Shown here: one piece after another, positions 45,277 to 54,113 of the stretch
Numbering within the stretch: position 1 is the stretch's first letter
Layout: each line of letters opens with the position of its first letter
Source of the DNA: G965247475 sp965247475
GTDB lineage: Bacteria > Chloroflexota > UBA11872
DNA: 64,000 bases
Assembly: GCA_965247475.1 (NCBI GenBank)
Contig: OZ252016.1
Location: 1,488,001-1,552,000, forward strand
Direction of reading: 5' to 3'
Translations under genes and position numbers: made by a program
The notes under the pieces: model-generated
Seen by the model: only the letters and a program-made list of their open reading frames with translations
Told to the model about the DNA's origin: nothing
The model's database searches: none

Positions 45277-45524
45277 ACGCGGTGCCCCGCGTGGCGCGCG
45301 GCGAGGATCTCGTCCCTGGACATCCCGGTTGGCTTCCAGCGCGAGCGCGCCTGCATGAACCGGTCCATGGCTTCCTGCCGGCGGTCGCACGCCTCGGTTT
45401 GAACCGGAATCAGGTGCGCAACCGTCTGGCCGTGGCGGGTGATCGCGATCGTCTCACCGCCTTCGACTTGCCGAAGGAGCTCGGCCAGACGCGCCTTGGC
45501 CTCGGTCGCTTGCACTTCACGCAT
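45273..45524 (-). CDS. vapB: Phd/YefM-family antitoxin
   Basis: 83 residues from the ATG at 45522-45524; a TTG at 45533 is an alternative. The sequence MREVQATEAKARLAELLRQV then GETIAITRHGQTVAHLIPVQ is a Phd-type fold. The C-terminal RWKPTGMSRDEILAARHAGH tail should bind the toxin. It precedes and overlaps the PIN-domain gene, a common Phd-VapC arrangement. An inverted repeat 12 bp upstream is a likely operator. Confidence 0.88.
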   Translation of the reverse strand: MREVQATEAKARLAELLRQVEGGETIAITRHGQTVAHLIPVQTEACDRRQEAMDRFMQARSRWKPTGMSRDEILAARHAGHRV

Positions 45525-45536
45525 CGCTGACAATCA

Positions 45537-45555
45537 ACTGGTTATTATGACCAGT
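45537..45555. promoter_or_regulatory. Candidate antitoxin operator
   Basis: ACTGGT-TATTATG-ACCAGT is a perfect 6-bp inverted repeat with a 7-nt AT-rich centre, 12 bp upstream of the antitoxin ATG. Position fits autoregulation, and the centre could contain the -10 box. Confidence 0.55.
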
Positions 45556-45779
45556 CATATCCTATAACATCGTCACCGCGTCAGCGCCCATTGATTGGTT
45601 GCCGGCCGCTTGGCCAGTCGCGGGCGCCATAGCTTGCCCCGGAACAGAGCGCCACGCGACGCGCCAAGGCGTGAGGCGACTGTGGCGACGCCGTTGCAGG
45701 GCGTGGCGTATGCGGGCGGAAGGCCAGATGTCGCCGGCCGCCGCGAGCCAGCGGATTTCGCCCTTCTCAGCCTGTTCGG

Positions 45780-45852
45780 AGCGGGGGACGGGGCTCGAAC
45801 CCGCGACATCCAGCTTGGAAGGCTAGCGCTCTGCCAACTGAGCTACCCCCGC
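45780..45852 (-). tRNA. tRNA-Gly (anticodon TCC)
   Basis: Minus-strand cloverleaf: acceptor GCGGGGG pairs with CCCCCGC, D-arm GCTCAGTTGGCAGAGC, anticodon arm CTAGC-CTTCCAA-GCTGG with TCC, and T-arm GCGGGTTCGAGCCCCGT. The discriminator base is U, as usual for tRNA-Gly. CCA is not encoded. It is close to the TA pair but shows no attachment-site duplication that I could see. Confidence 0.96.
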
Positions 45853-46389
45853 GATGTATCGATTATTAGCGCGGCGCCCGCACGCGGCAACCGCGGGCCT
45901 CGAGCCGACGGGTGCGGCCGCGCGCACCGGTTGCCAGCCCCGGTGTACCGGGACGCCACCCGATTCCTTTAAGGGTCCCAAGACAAGCCTTTGCCAGTCC
46001 GGTGGCCATGAGACCCGTTCGATGGACGCAGCACCGGCCCTCGCTCCGCGTCGGAATGGCCCTCAATCGTCGGCGAACTCGGGTCCCTCCTCCCCAACCA
46101 GGACTCAGTCCCGCCAGCCGCCGTCGGTCGCGCGCGACAGGTTTGTTTCAGGTTCACGGGGCCGTCGTGGCACCCGCGCGTGTCGACGCCCGGCACCGAC
46201 GTGACGGTGGGTAGTGCTATGGTTCGGTGCTCGCAACGCGCCCTGCGGCAGGCGCAGAGCGATGGGCGCTCGAACGGGCACGCACAGGCGTGCGCAGACG
46301 GGCGTGGGGAGGTTGCCAGAAGGGAACCGGGAGCTAGGTGCATTGTGAGTTGTCAAGGCTAGCGCCCCGTACGGGGGAGGAGATCGTTG
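45853..46389. other. Intergenic region upstream of carbohydrate importer
   Basis: About 540 bp between the tRNA and the binding-protein gene. It includes a degenerate family-A element (CTTTGCCAGTCCGGTGGCCA near 45989-46008). The promoter of the importer operon must be here or close by, but no clear boxes or operator palindrome were found. A strong GGGGGAGGAG lies just before the ATG at 46390. Confidence 0.5.
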
Positions 46390-47865
46390 ATGCACGAGAA
46401 GCAAGGACGAGCACAGATGCTGAGCCGACGCCGTTTGCTCCGTCTGGCGGCGGTAGCCGGCGGAACAACCGCGGCCGGTGTCCTCCTGGCGGCGTGCGGT
46501 GAGACGCAGGTCGTCGAGGTCGAGAAGGTGATCACCAGGGAAGTGGTGATCGAGAAGATCGTCAAGGAGCAAGTGCCGGTCGAGGTCGAGAAGATCGTAC
46601 GGCAAGAGGTCGAGAGGGTCGTGACGGTCCAGGTCGTCAAGGAAGTCCAGGTCCAGCGCGAGATCGTCGACATCGCGTTCTGGGACTTTGAGACGCGACC
46701 GCTCGGCGTAGCGGCACAGGATGCGTGGTTCGCCCGTGCCGGCACGGAGGCCGGCGTGAGGATGAACCGCGAGGTGATTCCGTTCCGTGAGACGGAGCCG
46801 AAGATCCTCGCGGCCAAGGCCACCAACACCTTGCCGGACATGCTCTGGAGCCAGCCGGACGCCACGTGGAGCTGGGCGGGGCAAGAGATCGTGACGAGCG
46901 CCGACTCCGCTCTGGACCGCATAGGTCGCAGCAACTTCGGTCAGAACGACCTGGATGCAACCATGGTGGACGGCGTGGCCTACGGCGTTCCTCAGTTCCT
47001 GTGGCCGCACATCCTCTACTACCGAACGGACCTGTACGCAGAGAACAGCCTTCCTGACCCGACCACATGGGACACCATCGTGGCAAACGCGACGGCGCTG
47101 AATAATCCGCCGGACATCTATGGCTATTACACGTACTTGGGAGACGCCCATCCCAAGTTGGCGTGGAGCTTGATGCCGGCGCATGACGCATATGTCTTCG
47201 ACCAAGACGGCAACAACTCCATCAACAGTCCAGGCACGATCGCGGCGCTCAAGCTCGCGAAGGCCTTGGACGACGTCTCGGCCGACGGCGCGCCCAGCCG
47301 CGACGAGGGCGCCGGTCGCGGCGAGTTCATTCGCGGGGCGACGGCCCACATGGTGTCGTCGACTTCGTTCTCCGGTACGTTCCTGGCCGACAAGCCCGAG
47401 ATGCTCGACAGGGTTGCCGCTGTCGCGCAGCCAACCGTGGCCGGGACCGGAGCCGGGTTGGCGGGCATGAACATCCTCAATATCACCACTCAGACGCCAT
47501 ATCCCGATCGTATGGTCGATTTCTTCGCCGCCCTGTTCAACCGCGATAACTACCAGGAGTGGTTCCAGAGCACGGTGGTCGGATGGGCGCCCACGCACAG
47601 GGTGGTCCAGGAGAGCGATGACTACTGGGGCCACCCGCGCATCGCTCCCGTCGCCCACATCATCCGGGCCGGAGTTGCCGCGTCTCAGCAGGCGTGGGTT
47701 GGCGGATCGAAGTTCGGGTCCCAGGGTTCCGGGCTGTTGGGCATCGTGACCGCTCGGAGCATCGTGAAGGACATGTTCATCAGGGTGATCCAGGGTGAGA
47801 GCCCCGAGGAAGCCGTTCAGTGGGCCGAGGAGGAAGTTCAGAAGGTAATCGACGAGAACTCGTAG
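46390..47865 (+). CDS. Carbohydrate ABC importer substrate-binding lipoprotein (family 1)
   Basis: 491 residues from ATG with GGGAGGAG upstream. Twin-Arg-like SRRRLLRLAAVAG, lipobox GVLLAACGE, then a spacer of about 55 residues of E-V-E-K-V-I repeats that lifts the ligand domain off the membrane. The binding domain starts at IVDIAFWDFETRPLG and carries typical family-1 features (TLPDMLWSQPDATW, VDGVAYGVPQFLWPHILYYR, PTTWDTIVANATAL). It starts the operon with two permeases. A perfect 11-bp-stem hairpin follows the stop. It presumably binds a sugar or sugar derivative. Confidence 0.92.
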   Translation: MHEKQGRAQMLSRRRLLRLAAVAGGTTAAGVLLAACGETQVVEVEKVITREVVIEKIVKEQVPVEVEKIVRQEVERVVTVQVVKEVQVQREIVDIAFWDFETRPLGVAAQDAWFARAGTEAGVRMNREVIPFRETEPKILAAKATNTLPDMLWSQPDATWSWAGQEIVTSADSALDRIGRSNFGQNDLDATMVDGVAYGVPQFLWPHILYYRTDLYAENSLPDPTTWDTIVANATALNNPPDIYGYYTYLGDAHPKLAWSLMPAHDAYVFDQDGNNSINSPGTIAALKLAKALDDVSADGAPSRDEGAGRGEFIRGATAHMVSSTSFSGTFLADKPEMLDRVAAVAQPTVAGTGAGLAGMNILNITTQTPYPDRMVDFFAALFNRDNYQEWFQSTVVGWAPTHRVVQESDDYWGHPRIAPVAHIIRAGVAASQQAWVGGSKFGSQGSGLLGIVTARSIVKDMFIRVIQGESPEEAVQWAEEEVQKVIDENS

Positions 47866-47881
47866 ATTACGTTCCGGATTT

Positions 47882-47919
47882 GGAGGCGGGCCGTCAGCTC
47901 TGGCTGTAGGCCCGCCTCC
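47882..47919 (+). terminator. Intercistronic hairpin after binding-protein gene
   Basis: GGAGGCGGGCC and GGCCCGCCTCC form a perfect 11-bp stem with a 16-nt loop, 16 bp after the lipoprotein stop and before the permease. There is no T-run. It resembles the hairpins at 24129 and 56818 in the same context, so it probably raises lipoprotein over permease expression. Confidence 0.7.
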
Positions 47920-47935
47920 TGCATAAACGGGTGAT

Positions 47936-48877
47936 GTGAATGATTCGGCGGCGACAATGAAGCCACGGCTTCCTCGCGTCTTCAATCGACGCCTCAGCCT
48001 GCGCGATTCCGAGCGGCTCCTTGGCGTCGCGCTGCTCCTGCCAACCGTCTTGCTCATCGGAGCCGTCGTGCTGTACCCGATGATCTCGACGATGTGGCTG
48101 GCGTTCTTCGACGAGAATCTGTCGCGACCAAACGTAGAGCCCCAGTTCGTTGGACTGGAGAACTTCGGACGGCTGGTGAGCGACGGGGAATTCTGGAAGG
48201 TCGTCCTCAACAGCGCCGTGCTGACGGCCGGCGCCGTGGCCGGCGAAGTGATCATCGGGATGGTCATTGCCCTATCGGTGAATGCAAGTTACCGCGGACG
48301 GGGCCTGTTTCGAACGCTCAACATCCTGCCGTGGGTGATCCCATCATTCGTGACCGCCTTCGTTTGGATATGGGTGCTCCATCCGCAATTCGGGCCGTTG
48401 AACGCGCTCCTCCTGTGGCTCCGCATCCTGCCCGAGCCGATTGCGTGGCTGTCCGACGGCGTCACGGCAATGATGTCCTTGATTGCCGTCTACGTCTGGA
48501 AAGGGCTGCCGTGGACGTTCCTCGTGCTCCTGGCCGGTTTGCAAACGATCCCAGAGCACTGGTACGAGGCCGCCAAGGTCGATGGGGCGTCGGCGTGGCA
48601 GATGTTCCGATACATCACGGTGCCGGCGCTGCGCTACATCATCGTCATCGTTCTGGTCCTTCGCACCATCTGGACGTTCAACTCCTTCGACATGGTGTAT
48701 CTCCTCACGGGCGGAGGTCCGGCCCGGGCGACGTTGACGTTGCCCATGCGGGTCTATACGGCGGGATTCCGTGAATACGACATCGGCATGAGCTCCGCCA
48801 TTGCCGCGGTGATGGTGCTTCTGGTCGTCATCTTGTCGTTGCTGGTGCTCCGCATCGGCTGGATCGAGGACGAGTAG
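47936..48877 (+). CDS. Carbohydrate ABC importer permease (MalF/UgpA-like)
   Basis: 313 residues from GTG 47936. Six helices, starting LLGVALLLPTVLLIGAVVLY; the EAA loop reads YEAAKVDGASAWQMFRYITV and precedes PALRYIIVIVLVLRTIWTF. The ending matches the MalF/UgpA class. It lies behind the binding-protein gene and two bases ahead of the second permease. No ATPase gene follows, so a shared MsmK/UgpC-like ATPase from elsewhere is needed. Confidence 0.93.
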   Translation: MNDSAATMKPRLPRVFNRRLSLRDSERLLGVALLLPTVLLIGAVVLYPMISTMWLAFFDENLSRPNVEPQFVGLENFGRLVSDGEFWKVVLNSAVLTAGAVAGEVIIGMVIALSVNASYRGRGLFRTLNILPWVIPSFVTAFVWIWVLHPQFGPLNALLLWLRILPEPIAWLSDGVTAMMSLIAVYVWKGLPWTFLVLLAGLQTIPEHWYEAAKVDGASAWQMFRYITVPALRYIIVIVLVLRTIWTFNSFDMVYLLTGGGPARATLTLPMRVYTAGFREYDIGMSSAIAAVMVLLVVILSLLVLRIGWIEDE

Positions 48878-48879
48878 CC

Positions 48880-49713
48880 ATGGCCGTGCGAATCGCGAAA
48901 GCGCTGCGGTCCCGGCACCGTCCGAGGGCACTCCTCGCTCTCGTGCTATCGATCATCAGCATCTTTCCCATCTACTTTATGGTGGTGGGATCGATCAGCC
49001 CGGTTGAGACGTTTCTCAATCGCAGGCTCGGGGAAATCCTGCTTCCACGCGCATTTGTCGGCGATCACCTGGCCGTCGTCGCACTGGATCCCCAGTTCCT
49101 GAGATTCGCTCTCAACAGCCTGATCGTAGGGACCGCGACCACCGCGATTGCGATTGTCGTCTCCACACTCGGCGCGTATAGCCTCGCGCGGCTGCGCTTT
49201 CCCGGCAGCGAGTCGATAGGCCGGTTCATCCTGCTCACCTACACGGTCCCGTCGGTGCTCTTGCTCATTCCACTCTTCAAAATCGTTGTAGCGCTCAATC
49301 TTGCGAATAGCCTCACTTCGTTGATCATTACGTATACGACATTCTCTGTGCCATTCTGTCTATGGTTGCTACGCAGCTATTTTCAATCACTGCCGCGTGA
49401 GTTGGAGGAGGCGGCAATGGTCGATGGAGCGAGTCGATTGGGCGCTCTGTTCCGGGTGATACTCCCGCTGTCAATCCCCGGAATCGTAGCGACGGCGCTA
49501 TTCGCCTTCATTCTGTCATGGAATGAGTTTCTGTTTGCGTTGGTCTTCACGACGACAGCGGATGTGAGGACTCTGCCGATTGGAGTCAGCACGACGTTCA
49601 CCGCGGAGCAGACGGCTACCGACTGGGCCGTGGCGATGTCAGCGTCGACACTCTCGGCGGTTCCGATCTTCATCATCGTGCTGGTCTTGCAGCGGGGTCT
49701 CGTCCGGGAATAA
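48880..49713 (+). CDS. Carbohydrate ABC importer permease (MalG/UgpE-like)
   Basis: 277 residues, two bases after the first permease. Six helices; EAA loop LEEAAMVDGASRLGALFRVI then LPLSIPGIVATALFAFILSW. The Asn/Trp-rich SWNEFLFALVFTT is typical of MalG-type subunits. It completes the membrane part of the first importer. The amidohydrolase gene begins 75 bp downstream, so the enzymes are probably in the same transcript. Confidence 0.93.
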   Translation: MAVRIAKALRSRHRPRALLALVLSIISIFPIYFMVVGSISPVETFLNRRLGEILLPRAFVGDHLAVVALDPQFLRFALNSLIVGTATTAIAIVVSTLGAYSLARLRFPGSESIGRFILLTYTVPSVLLLIPLFKIVVALNLANSLTSLIITYTTFSVPFCLWLLRSYFQSLPRELEEAAMVDGASRLGALFRVILPLSIPGIVATALFAFILSWNEFLFALVFTTTADVRTLPIGVSTTFTAEQTATDWAVAMSASTLSAVPIFIIVLVLQRGLVRE

Positions 49714-49788
49714 CGGCAGGCGCGGTCAAGGGATGATGCGGGCGGTCCCGCGAGAAGTCCGCGTGCATAGAAGGGAGAGAGCTTCATC

Positions 49789-50628
49789 ATGATTGTTGAC
49801 GTCCACACACACTGTCTCCAGCCGGAGCATGTGAGCGAGGCGGCGCGCCGGTCCGCCGAGCGCTCGGGCTATGCGCCCATGCAGCCGCTGGCGTTCGAGA
49901 CCTACGCCGAGGCCATGCAGGTCGTCGACCGATCGATCGTGTTCGGCGTCCGATCCGAACGGACCGGGGTCCGGAGCCCCAACGACTTCACCGCGGACTG
50001 GGTCAAGCACGATCCCGACCGCATGATCGGCTTCGCCGCCATCGACCCTACCCAGGATGATTTCATGGACGAGATCGAGCGGACCACCTCCGATCTCGGC
50101 CTGCGCGGGCTCAAGGTCTATCCGACCACCGCCGGCTACGACCCCGCCGACCCCACCGTCTTCCCCATGTACGAGCGCGCCCAGCGCCTGGGCATCCCGA
50201 TCCTCTCGCACATGGGTACCTCGCCCGACCCGCGCGCGGTGCTCAAGTACAGCCACCCGCTGCGCATCGACGACGTCGCCCAGGCCTTCCCGGACCTCAA
50301 GTTCGTGATCGCGCACATGGCCCACCCCTGGCAGCTCGACTGCGCGATCGTGCTGCGCAAGCACCCCAACGTCTACGCCGATGTCTCGGGCGCGGGCTGG
50401 GTGCGGCCCTATCAGGCCTGGGAAGCCATGATTCTCATGATCGAGTGGAGCGTCACCGACAAGCTGTTGTTCGGCTCCGACTTCCCGTTCTGGACGCCCC
50501 AGGAGGGGATGGAGAAGCTGCGGGGGCTCAATGACCAGGTCAAGGGCACGAACTTGCCCGCGATCCCGGACGACGTGATCGAAAGCATCATCAATCGGAA
50601 CTCGCTTGAGATTCTTGGACTCGAGTAA
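49789..50628 (+). CDS. Amidohydrolase family 2, duplicated cassette copy 1
   Basis: 279 residues. Starts MIVDVHTHCLQPEHVSEAAR with HxH, then SHMGTSPDPRAVLKYSHPLR, VIAHMAHPWQLDCAIVLRKH, and Asp in LLFGSDFPFWTPQEGMEKL. It is a compact ACMSD-like TIM barrel and may be a decarboxylase, hydrolase or lactonase. The protein at 51976 is nearly identical and the one at 54114 is a more distant paralog of the same length. It is paired with an enolase-superfamily dehydratase gene about 80 bp downstream. Confidence 0.92.
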   Translation: MIVDVHTHCLQPEHVSEAARRSAERSGYAPMQPLAFETYAEAMQVVDRSIVFGVRSERTGVRSPNDFTADWVKHDPDRMIGFAAIDPTQDDFMDEIERTTSDLGLRGLKVYPTTAGYDPADPTVFPMYERAQRLGIPILSHMGTSPDPRAVLKYSHPLRIDDVAQAFPDLKFVIAHMAHPWQLDCAIVLRKHPNVYADVSGAGWVRPYQAWEAMILMIEWSVTDKLLFGSDFPFWTPQEGMEKLRGLNDQVKGTNLPAIPDDVIESIINRNSLEILGLE

Positions 50629-50708
50629 TCGCGGGCCGTCTGCCGGGCAGGCCGCCCCTATCCGCGGTTGGGTGCCTGAATGATCGACACAGATAGCGTG
50701 GGTGCGGG

Positions 50709-51890
50709 ATGAAAGTCACCGATGTCAAGACCTTCCTGGTCGGTGGGTCCTGGGGGAACTGGCTGATCGTCAAGGTCGAGACCGACGAGGGCATCCACGG
50801 TGTCGGTGAGGCCACCCTGGAGGGCAAGTCCGCGACGGTCGAGGCCGCCGTGCGGGAGCTACGGCGCTATCTGATCGGAAAAGACCCCTCGGCCATCGAG
50901 AAGCACTTTCAAGAGATGTACCGGCGGGCCTTCTACGCCGGCGGCGAGGTCCTGACCAGCGCCATCAGCGGCGTCGAGACGGCGCTGTGGGACATCAAGG
51001 GCAAGGCCCTCGGGGTACCGGTGTACGAGCTGCTCGGCGGGCGCACCCGCGACCGGGTCAAGCTGTACGCCAACGCCTGGTACCGCCAGGGTATGAGCCC
51101 CGAGGAACTCGCCGACGCGGCCCGCGCCGTGCTGGAGCTGGGCGTCCAGGGCCTGAAGTTCAATCCCTGGGGCGGCCGGCCCGGCATCGACTTCTACCGC
51201 CTCGACAACTCCATCCTCAACACCGGCATCGACGCCGTCGGCGCGGTGCGCGAGGCCGTCGGCCCCGACCTCGACCTCTACATCGATTGCAACGGCATCT
51301 TCAACACCGTCGGCAACGCCGTTCGGGCGGGCAAGGCGGTCGAGGAGTTCAACATCACCTTCTTCGAGGAACCCGTCCCCCACGAAGACCTCGAGGCCAT
51401 GGCCTACGTCCGTAGCAAGATCAACATCCCCGTCGCCACCGGCGAGCGCCTCTTCACGATCTTCGCCTTCCAGCAGCTGCTCGCCTGCGGCGGCGCCGAC
51501 GTGGTCCAGCCCGACATGTCCCACTGCGGCGGCATGCTCGAGGCCCGCAAGATCGCCGCGATCGCGGATTCCCACTACGTCGCCTTCGCGCCACACAACC
51601 CCAACGGCGAGGTCTCCTACGCGTCGGCGGTCCAAATGGCGGCCTGCATCCCCAACTTCCTCACCTTGGAGCACTTCCCGCCCGAGCCGTGGCGGTTCGA
51701 GGTCTGCGCGAATCCCATGACGGTCCAAGACGGCTGGCTGGAGATCCCCGATCGCCCCGGCCTCGGCGTCGAGTTCAACGAGGACGCCGCGCGTGAGCAT
51801 CCGTATCAACCGCGCGACCTCTACGACTTGCACCGGCCCAGGGAGCGCGCGGACGTCCATTCATTCTCGAAGAGGAGCGCGCTGCGGTGA
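50709..51890 (+). CDS. Enolase-superfamily (mandelate racemase/galactonate dehydratase-like), cassette copy 1
   Basis: 393 residues. Capping domain MKVTDVKTFLVGGSWGNWLI, then barrel with LKFNPWGGRPGIDFYR. Metal ligands: Asp in LYIDCNGIFNTV, Glu in ITFFEEPVPHED and Glu in PVATGERLFTIF. The catalytic His is likely in FAPHNPNGEVSYAS. The K-x-N and P-H-N-P pattern recalls the galactonate/gluconate dehydratase subgroup (COG4948). It dehydrates a sugar acid to a 2-keto-3-deoxy acid, if the inference is right. The almost identical copy 2 is at 52865. Confidence 0.93.
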   Translation: MKVTDVKTFLVGGSWGNWLIVKVETDEGIHGVGEATLEGKSATVEAAVRELRRYLIGKDPSAIEKHFQEMYRRAFYAGGEVLTSAISGVETALWDIKGKALGVPVYELLGGRTRDRVKLYANAWYRQGMSPEELADAARAVLELGVQGLKFNPWGGRPGIDFYRLDNSILNTGIDAVGAVREAVGPDLDLYIDCNGIFNTVGNAVRAGKAVEEFNITFFEEPVPHEDLEAMAYVRSKINIPVATGERLFTIFAFQQLLACGGADVVQPDMSHCGGMLEARKIAAIADSHYVAFAPHNPNGEVSYASAVQMAACIPNFLTLEHFPPEPWRFEVCANPMTVQDGWLEIPDRPGLGVEFNEDAAREHPYQPRDLYDLHRPRERADVHSFSKRSALR

Positions 51891-51975
51891 CGTTGTGGCC
51901 GTCCGGCGCGGCCGCCAGCCGGAGCGCCGTCGGCGTCGCGCGCGCTGGAACGGCTTCGCTGCAAGGTCGGACCCG

Positions 51976-52815
51976 GTGATCGTCGACGTTCACACCCACT
52001 GCCTGCAGCCGGAACACATGAGCGAGGCCTCTCACCGAGCCAATGAGCGCTCGGGCTATGCGCCCATGCAGCCGCTGGCGTTCGAGACCTACGCCGAGGC
52101 CATGCAGGTCGTCGACCGATCGATCGTGTTCGGCGTCCGATCCGAACGGACCGGGGCCCGGAGCCCGAACGACTTCACCGCGGACTGGGTCAAGCGCGAT
52201 CCCGACCGGGTGATCGGCTTCGCCGCGATCGATCCCACCCAGGATGATTTCATGGGCGAGATCGAGCGGACCACCTCCGATCTCGGCCTGCGCGGGCTCA
52301 AGGTCTATCCGACCACCGCCGGCTACGACCCCGCCGACCCCACCGTCTTCCCCATGTACGAGCGCGCCCAGCGCCTGGGTCTGCCGATCCTCTCGCACAT
52401 GGGCACCTCGCCTGACCCACGCGCGGTGCTCAAGTACAGCCACCCGCTGCGGATCGACGATGTGGCCCAGGCCTTCCCGGACCTCAAGTTCGTGATCGCG
52501 CACATGGCCCACCCCTGGCAGCGCGACTGCGCGATCGTGCTGCGCAAGCACCCCAACGTCTACGCGGACGTCTCGGGCGGCGGCTGGGTGCGGCCCTATC
52601 AGGCCTGGGAAGCCCTGATCCTCATGATCGAGTGGAGCGTCACCGACAAGCTGCTGTTCGGCTCTGACTTCCCGCTCTGGACGCCGCAGGAGGGGATGGA
52701 GAAGATGCGGCGGCTGAACGAGCAGGTCGACGGCACGAACCTGCCGCGCATCCCAGACGACGTGATCGAGGAGATCATTCACCGCGATTCGCTCGCACTG
52801 CTTGGCCTCACGTGA
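51976..52815 (+). CDS. Amidohydrolase family 2, duplicated cassette copy 2
   Basis: 279 residues from GTG 51976; a longer upstream frame crosses the spacer and is not used. It has the same motifs as copy 1 (VDVHTHCLQPEHMSEASHR, IAHMAHPWQRDCAIVLRKH, LLFGSDFPLWTPQEGMEKM), with scattered substitutions: Ser for Ala near residue 18, Arg for Leu in HPWQR, and Leu for Phe in FPLWT. Most substitutions are near the N-terminus and in the last 35 residues. High conservation between copies implies recent tandem duplication. Confidence 0.92.
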   Translation: MIVDVHTHCLQPEHMSEASHRANERSGYAPMQPLAFETYAEAMQVVDRSIVFGVRSERTGARSPNDFTADWVKRDPDRVIGFAAIDPTQDDFMGEIERTTSDLGLRGLKVYPTTAGYDPADPTVFPMYERAQRLGLPILSHMGTSPDPRAVLKYSHPLRIDDVAQAFPDLKFVIAHMAHPWQRDCAIVLRKHPNVYADVSGGGWVRPYQAWEALILMIEWSVTDKLLFGSDFPLWTPQEGMEKMRRLNEQVDGTNLPRIPDDVIEEIIHRDSLALLGLT

Positions 52816-52864
52816 GACAAGCAGGCAGCCCAGGTTTCGACCCCTATCGAAGGAGGCTCGCCTC

Positions 52865-54046
52865 ATGCGAATAACGGACGTAAAGACCTTCCTGGTCGGC
52901 GGGTCCTGGCGTAACTGGCTGATCGTCAAGGTCGAGACCGACGAGGGCATCCACGGTGTCGGTGAGGCCACCCTGGAGGGCAAGTCCGCGACGGTCGAGG
53001 CCGCCGTGCGGGAGCTACGGCGCTATCTGATCGGAAAAGACCCCTCGGCCATCGAGAAGCACTTCCAAGAGATGTATCGGCGGGCCTTCTACGCCGGCGG
53101 TGCGGTGCTGACCAGCGCCATCAGCGGCGTCGAGACGGCCCTGTGGGACATCAAGGGCAAGGCCCTCGGCGTCCCCGTGTACGAGCTGCTCGGCGGGCGC
53201 ACCCGCGACCGGGTCAAGCTCTACGCCAACGCTTGGTACCGGCAGGGCATGAGCCCCGCCGAATTCGCCGACGCCGCCCGCGCCGTGCTCGAGCTCGGCG
53301 TTCAGGGCCTCAAGTTCAATCCCTGGGGCGGCCGGCCCGGCATCGACTTCTACCGCCTCGACAACTCCATCCTCAACGCCGGCATCGACGCCGTCGGCGC
53401 GGTCCGCGAAGCCGTCGGCCCCGACCTCGATCTCTACATCGATTGCAACGGCATCTTCAACACCGTCGGCAACGCCGTTCGGGCGGGCAAGGCGGTCGAG
53501 GAGTTCAACATCACCTTCTTCGAGGAACCCGTCCCCCACGAGAACCTCGAGGCCATGGCCTACGTCCGTCGCAAGATCGACATCCCGGTCGCCACCGGCG
53601 AGCGCCTCTTCACGATCTTCAGCTTCCAGCAGCTGCTCGCTTGCGGCGGCGCCGACGTGGTCCAGCCCGACATGTCCCACTGCGGCGGCATGCTCGAGGC
53701 CCGCAAGATCGCCGCGATCGCGGATTCCCACTACGTCGCCTTCGCGCCGCACAACCCCAACGGCGAGGTCTCCTACGCGTCGGCGGTCCAAATGGCGGCC
53801 TGCATCCCCAACTTCCTCACCTTGGAGCACTTCCCGCCCGAGCCGTGGCGATTCGAGGTCTGCGCGAATCCCATGACGGTCAAAGACGGCTGGCTGGAGA
53901 TCCCCGATCGCCCCGGCCTCGGCGTCGAGTTCAACGAGGACGCCGCGCGTGAGCATCCGTACGAACCGATGGACCTCTACAACCTGCATCGACCGGCCAT
54001 GCGCTTGAAGGTCCCGTCCTTCGCCGGAAGGACTACGCTGCGGTGA
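52865..54046 (+). CDS. Enolase-superfamily (mandelate racemase/galactonate dehydratase-like), cassette copy 2
   Basis: 393 residues from ATG 52865 with AGGAGG upstream (MRITDVKTFLVGGSWRNWLI). All metal and catalytic residues of copy 1 are kept: LYIDCNGIFNTV, FFEEPVPHENLEAM, PVATGERLFTIFSF and FAPHNPNGEVSY. Differences from copy 1 are few and concentrated in the first and last 15 residues, and include Asp for Asn at KIDIPVA. The short spacer to its amidohydrolase (49 bp against 80 in copy 1) shows that the duplicated unit is not perfectly co-linear between genes. Confidence 0.93.
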   Translation: MRITDVKTFLVGGSWRNWLIVKVETDEGIHGVGEATLEGKSATVEAAVRELRRYLIGKDPSAIEKHFQEMYRRAFYAGGAVLTSAISGVETALWDIKGKALGVPVYELLGGRTRDRVKLYANAWYRQGMSPAEFADAARAVLELGVQGLKFNPWGGRPGIDFYRLDNSILNAGIDAVGAVREAVGPDLDLYIDCNGIFNTVGNAVRAGKAVEEFNITFFEEPVPHENLEAMAYVRRKIDIPVATGERLFTIFSFQQLLACGGADVVQPDMSHCGGMLEARKIAAIADSHYVAFAPHNPNGEVSYASAVQMAACIPNFLTLEHFPPEPWRFEVCANPMTVKDGWLEIPDRPGLGVEFNEDAAREHPYEPMDLYNLHRPAMRLKVPSFAGRTTLR

Positions 54047-54113
54047 CGTCGTTGCCGGCCAGCGCTAGCTGTTCAGGCCGTTCAGGGACGGCCTTGCCGC
54101 AAAGGTGCACTCC

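Noticed and set aside
45780..45852. tRNA as an integration site for a mobile island
   Set aside because: No duplicated 3' tRNA fragment or integrase was found within the window.
46105..48267. Long minus-strand frame opposite the binding-protein gene
   Set aside because: It mirrors the plus-strand lipoprotein, which has a signal sequence, lipobox, ribosome-binding site and family motifs.
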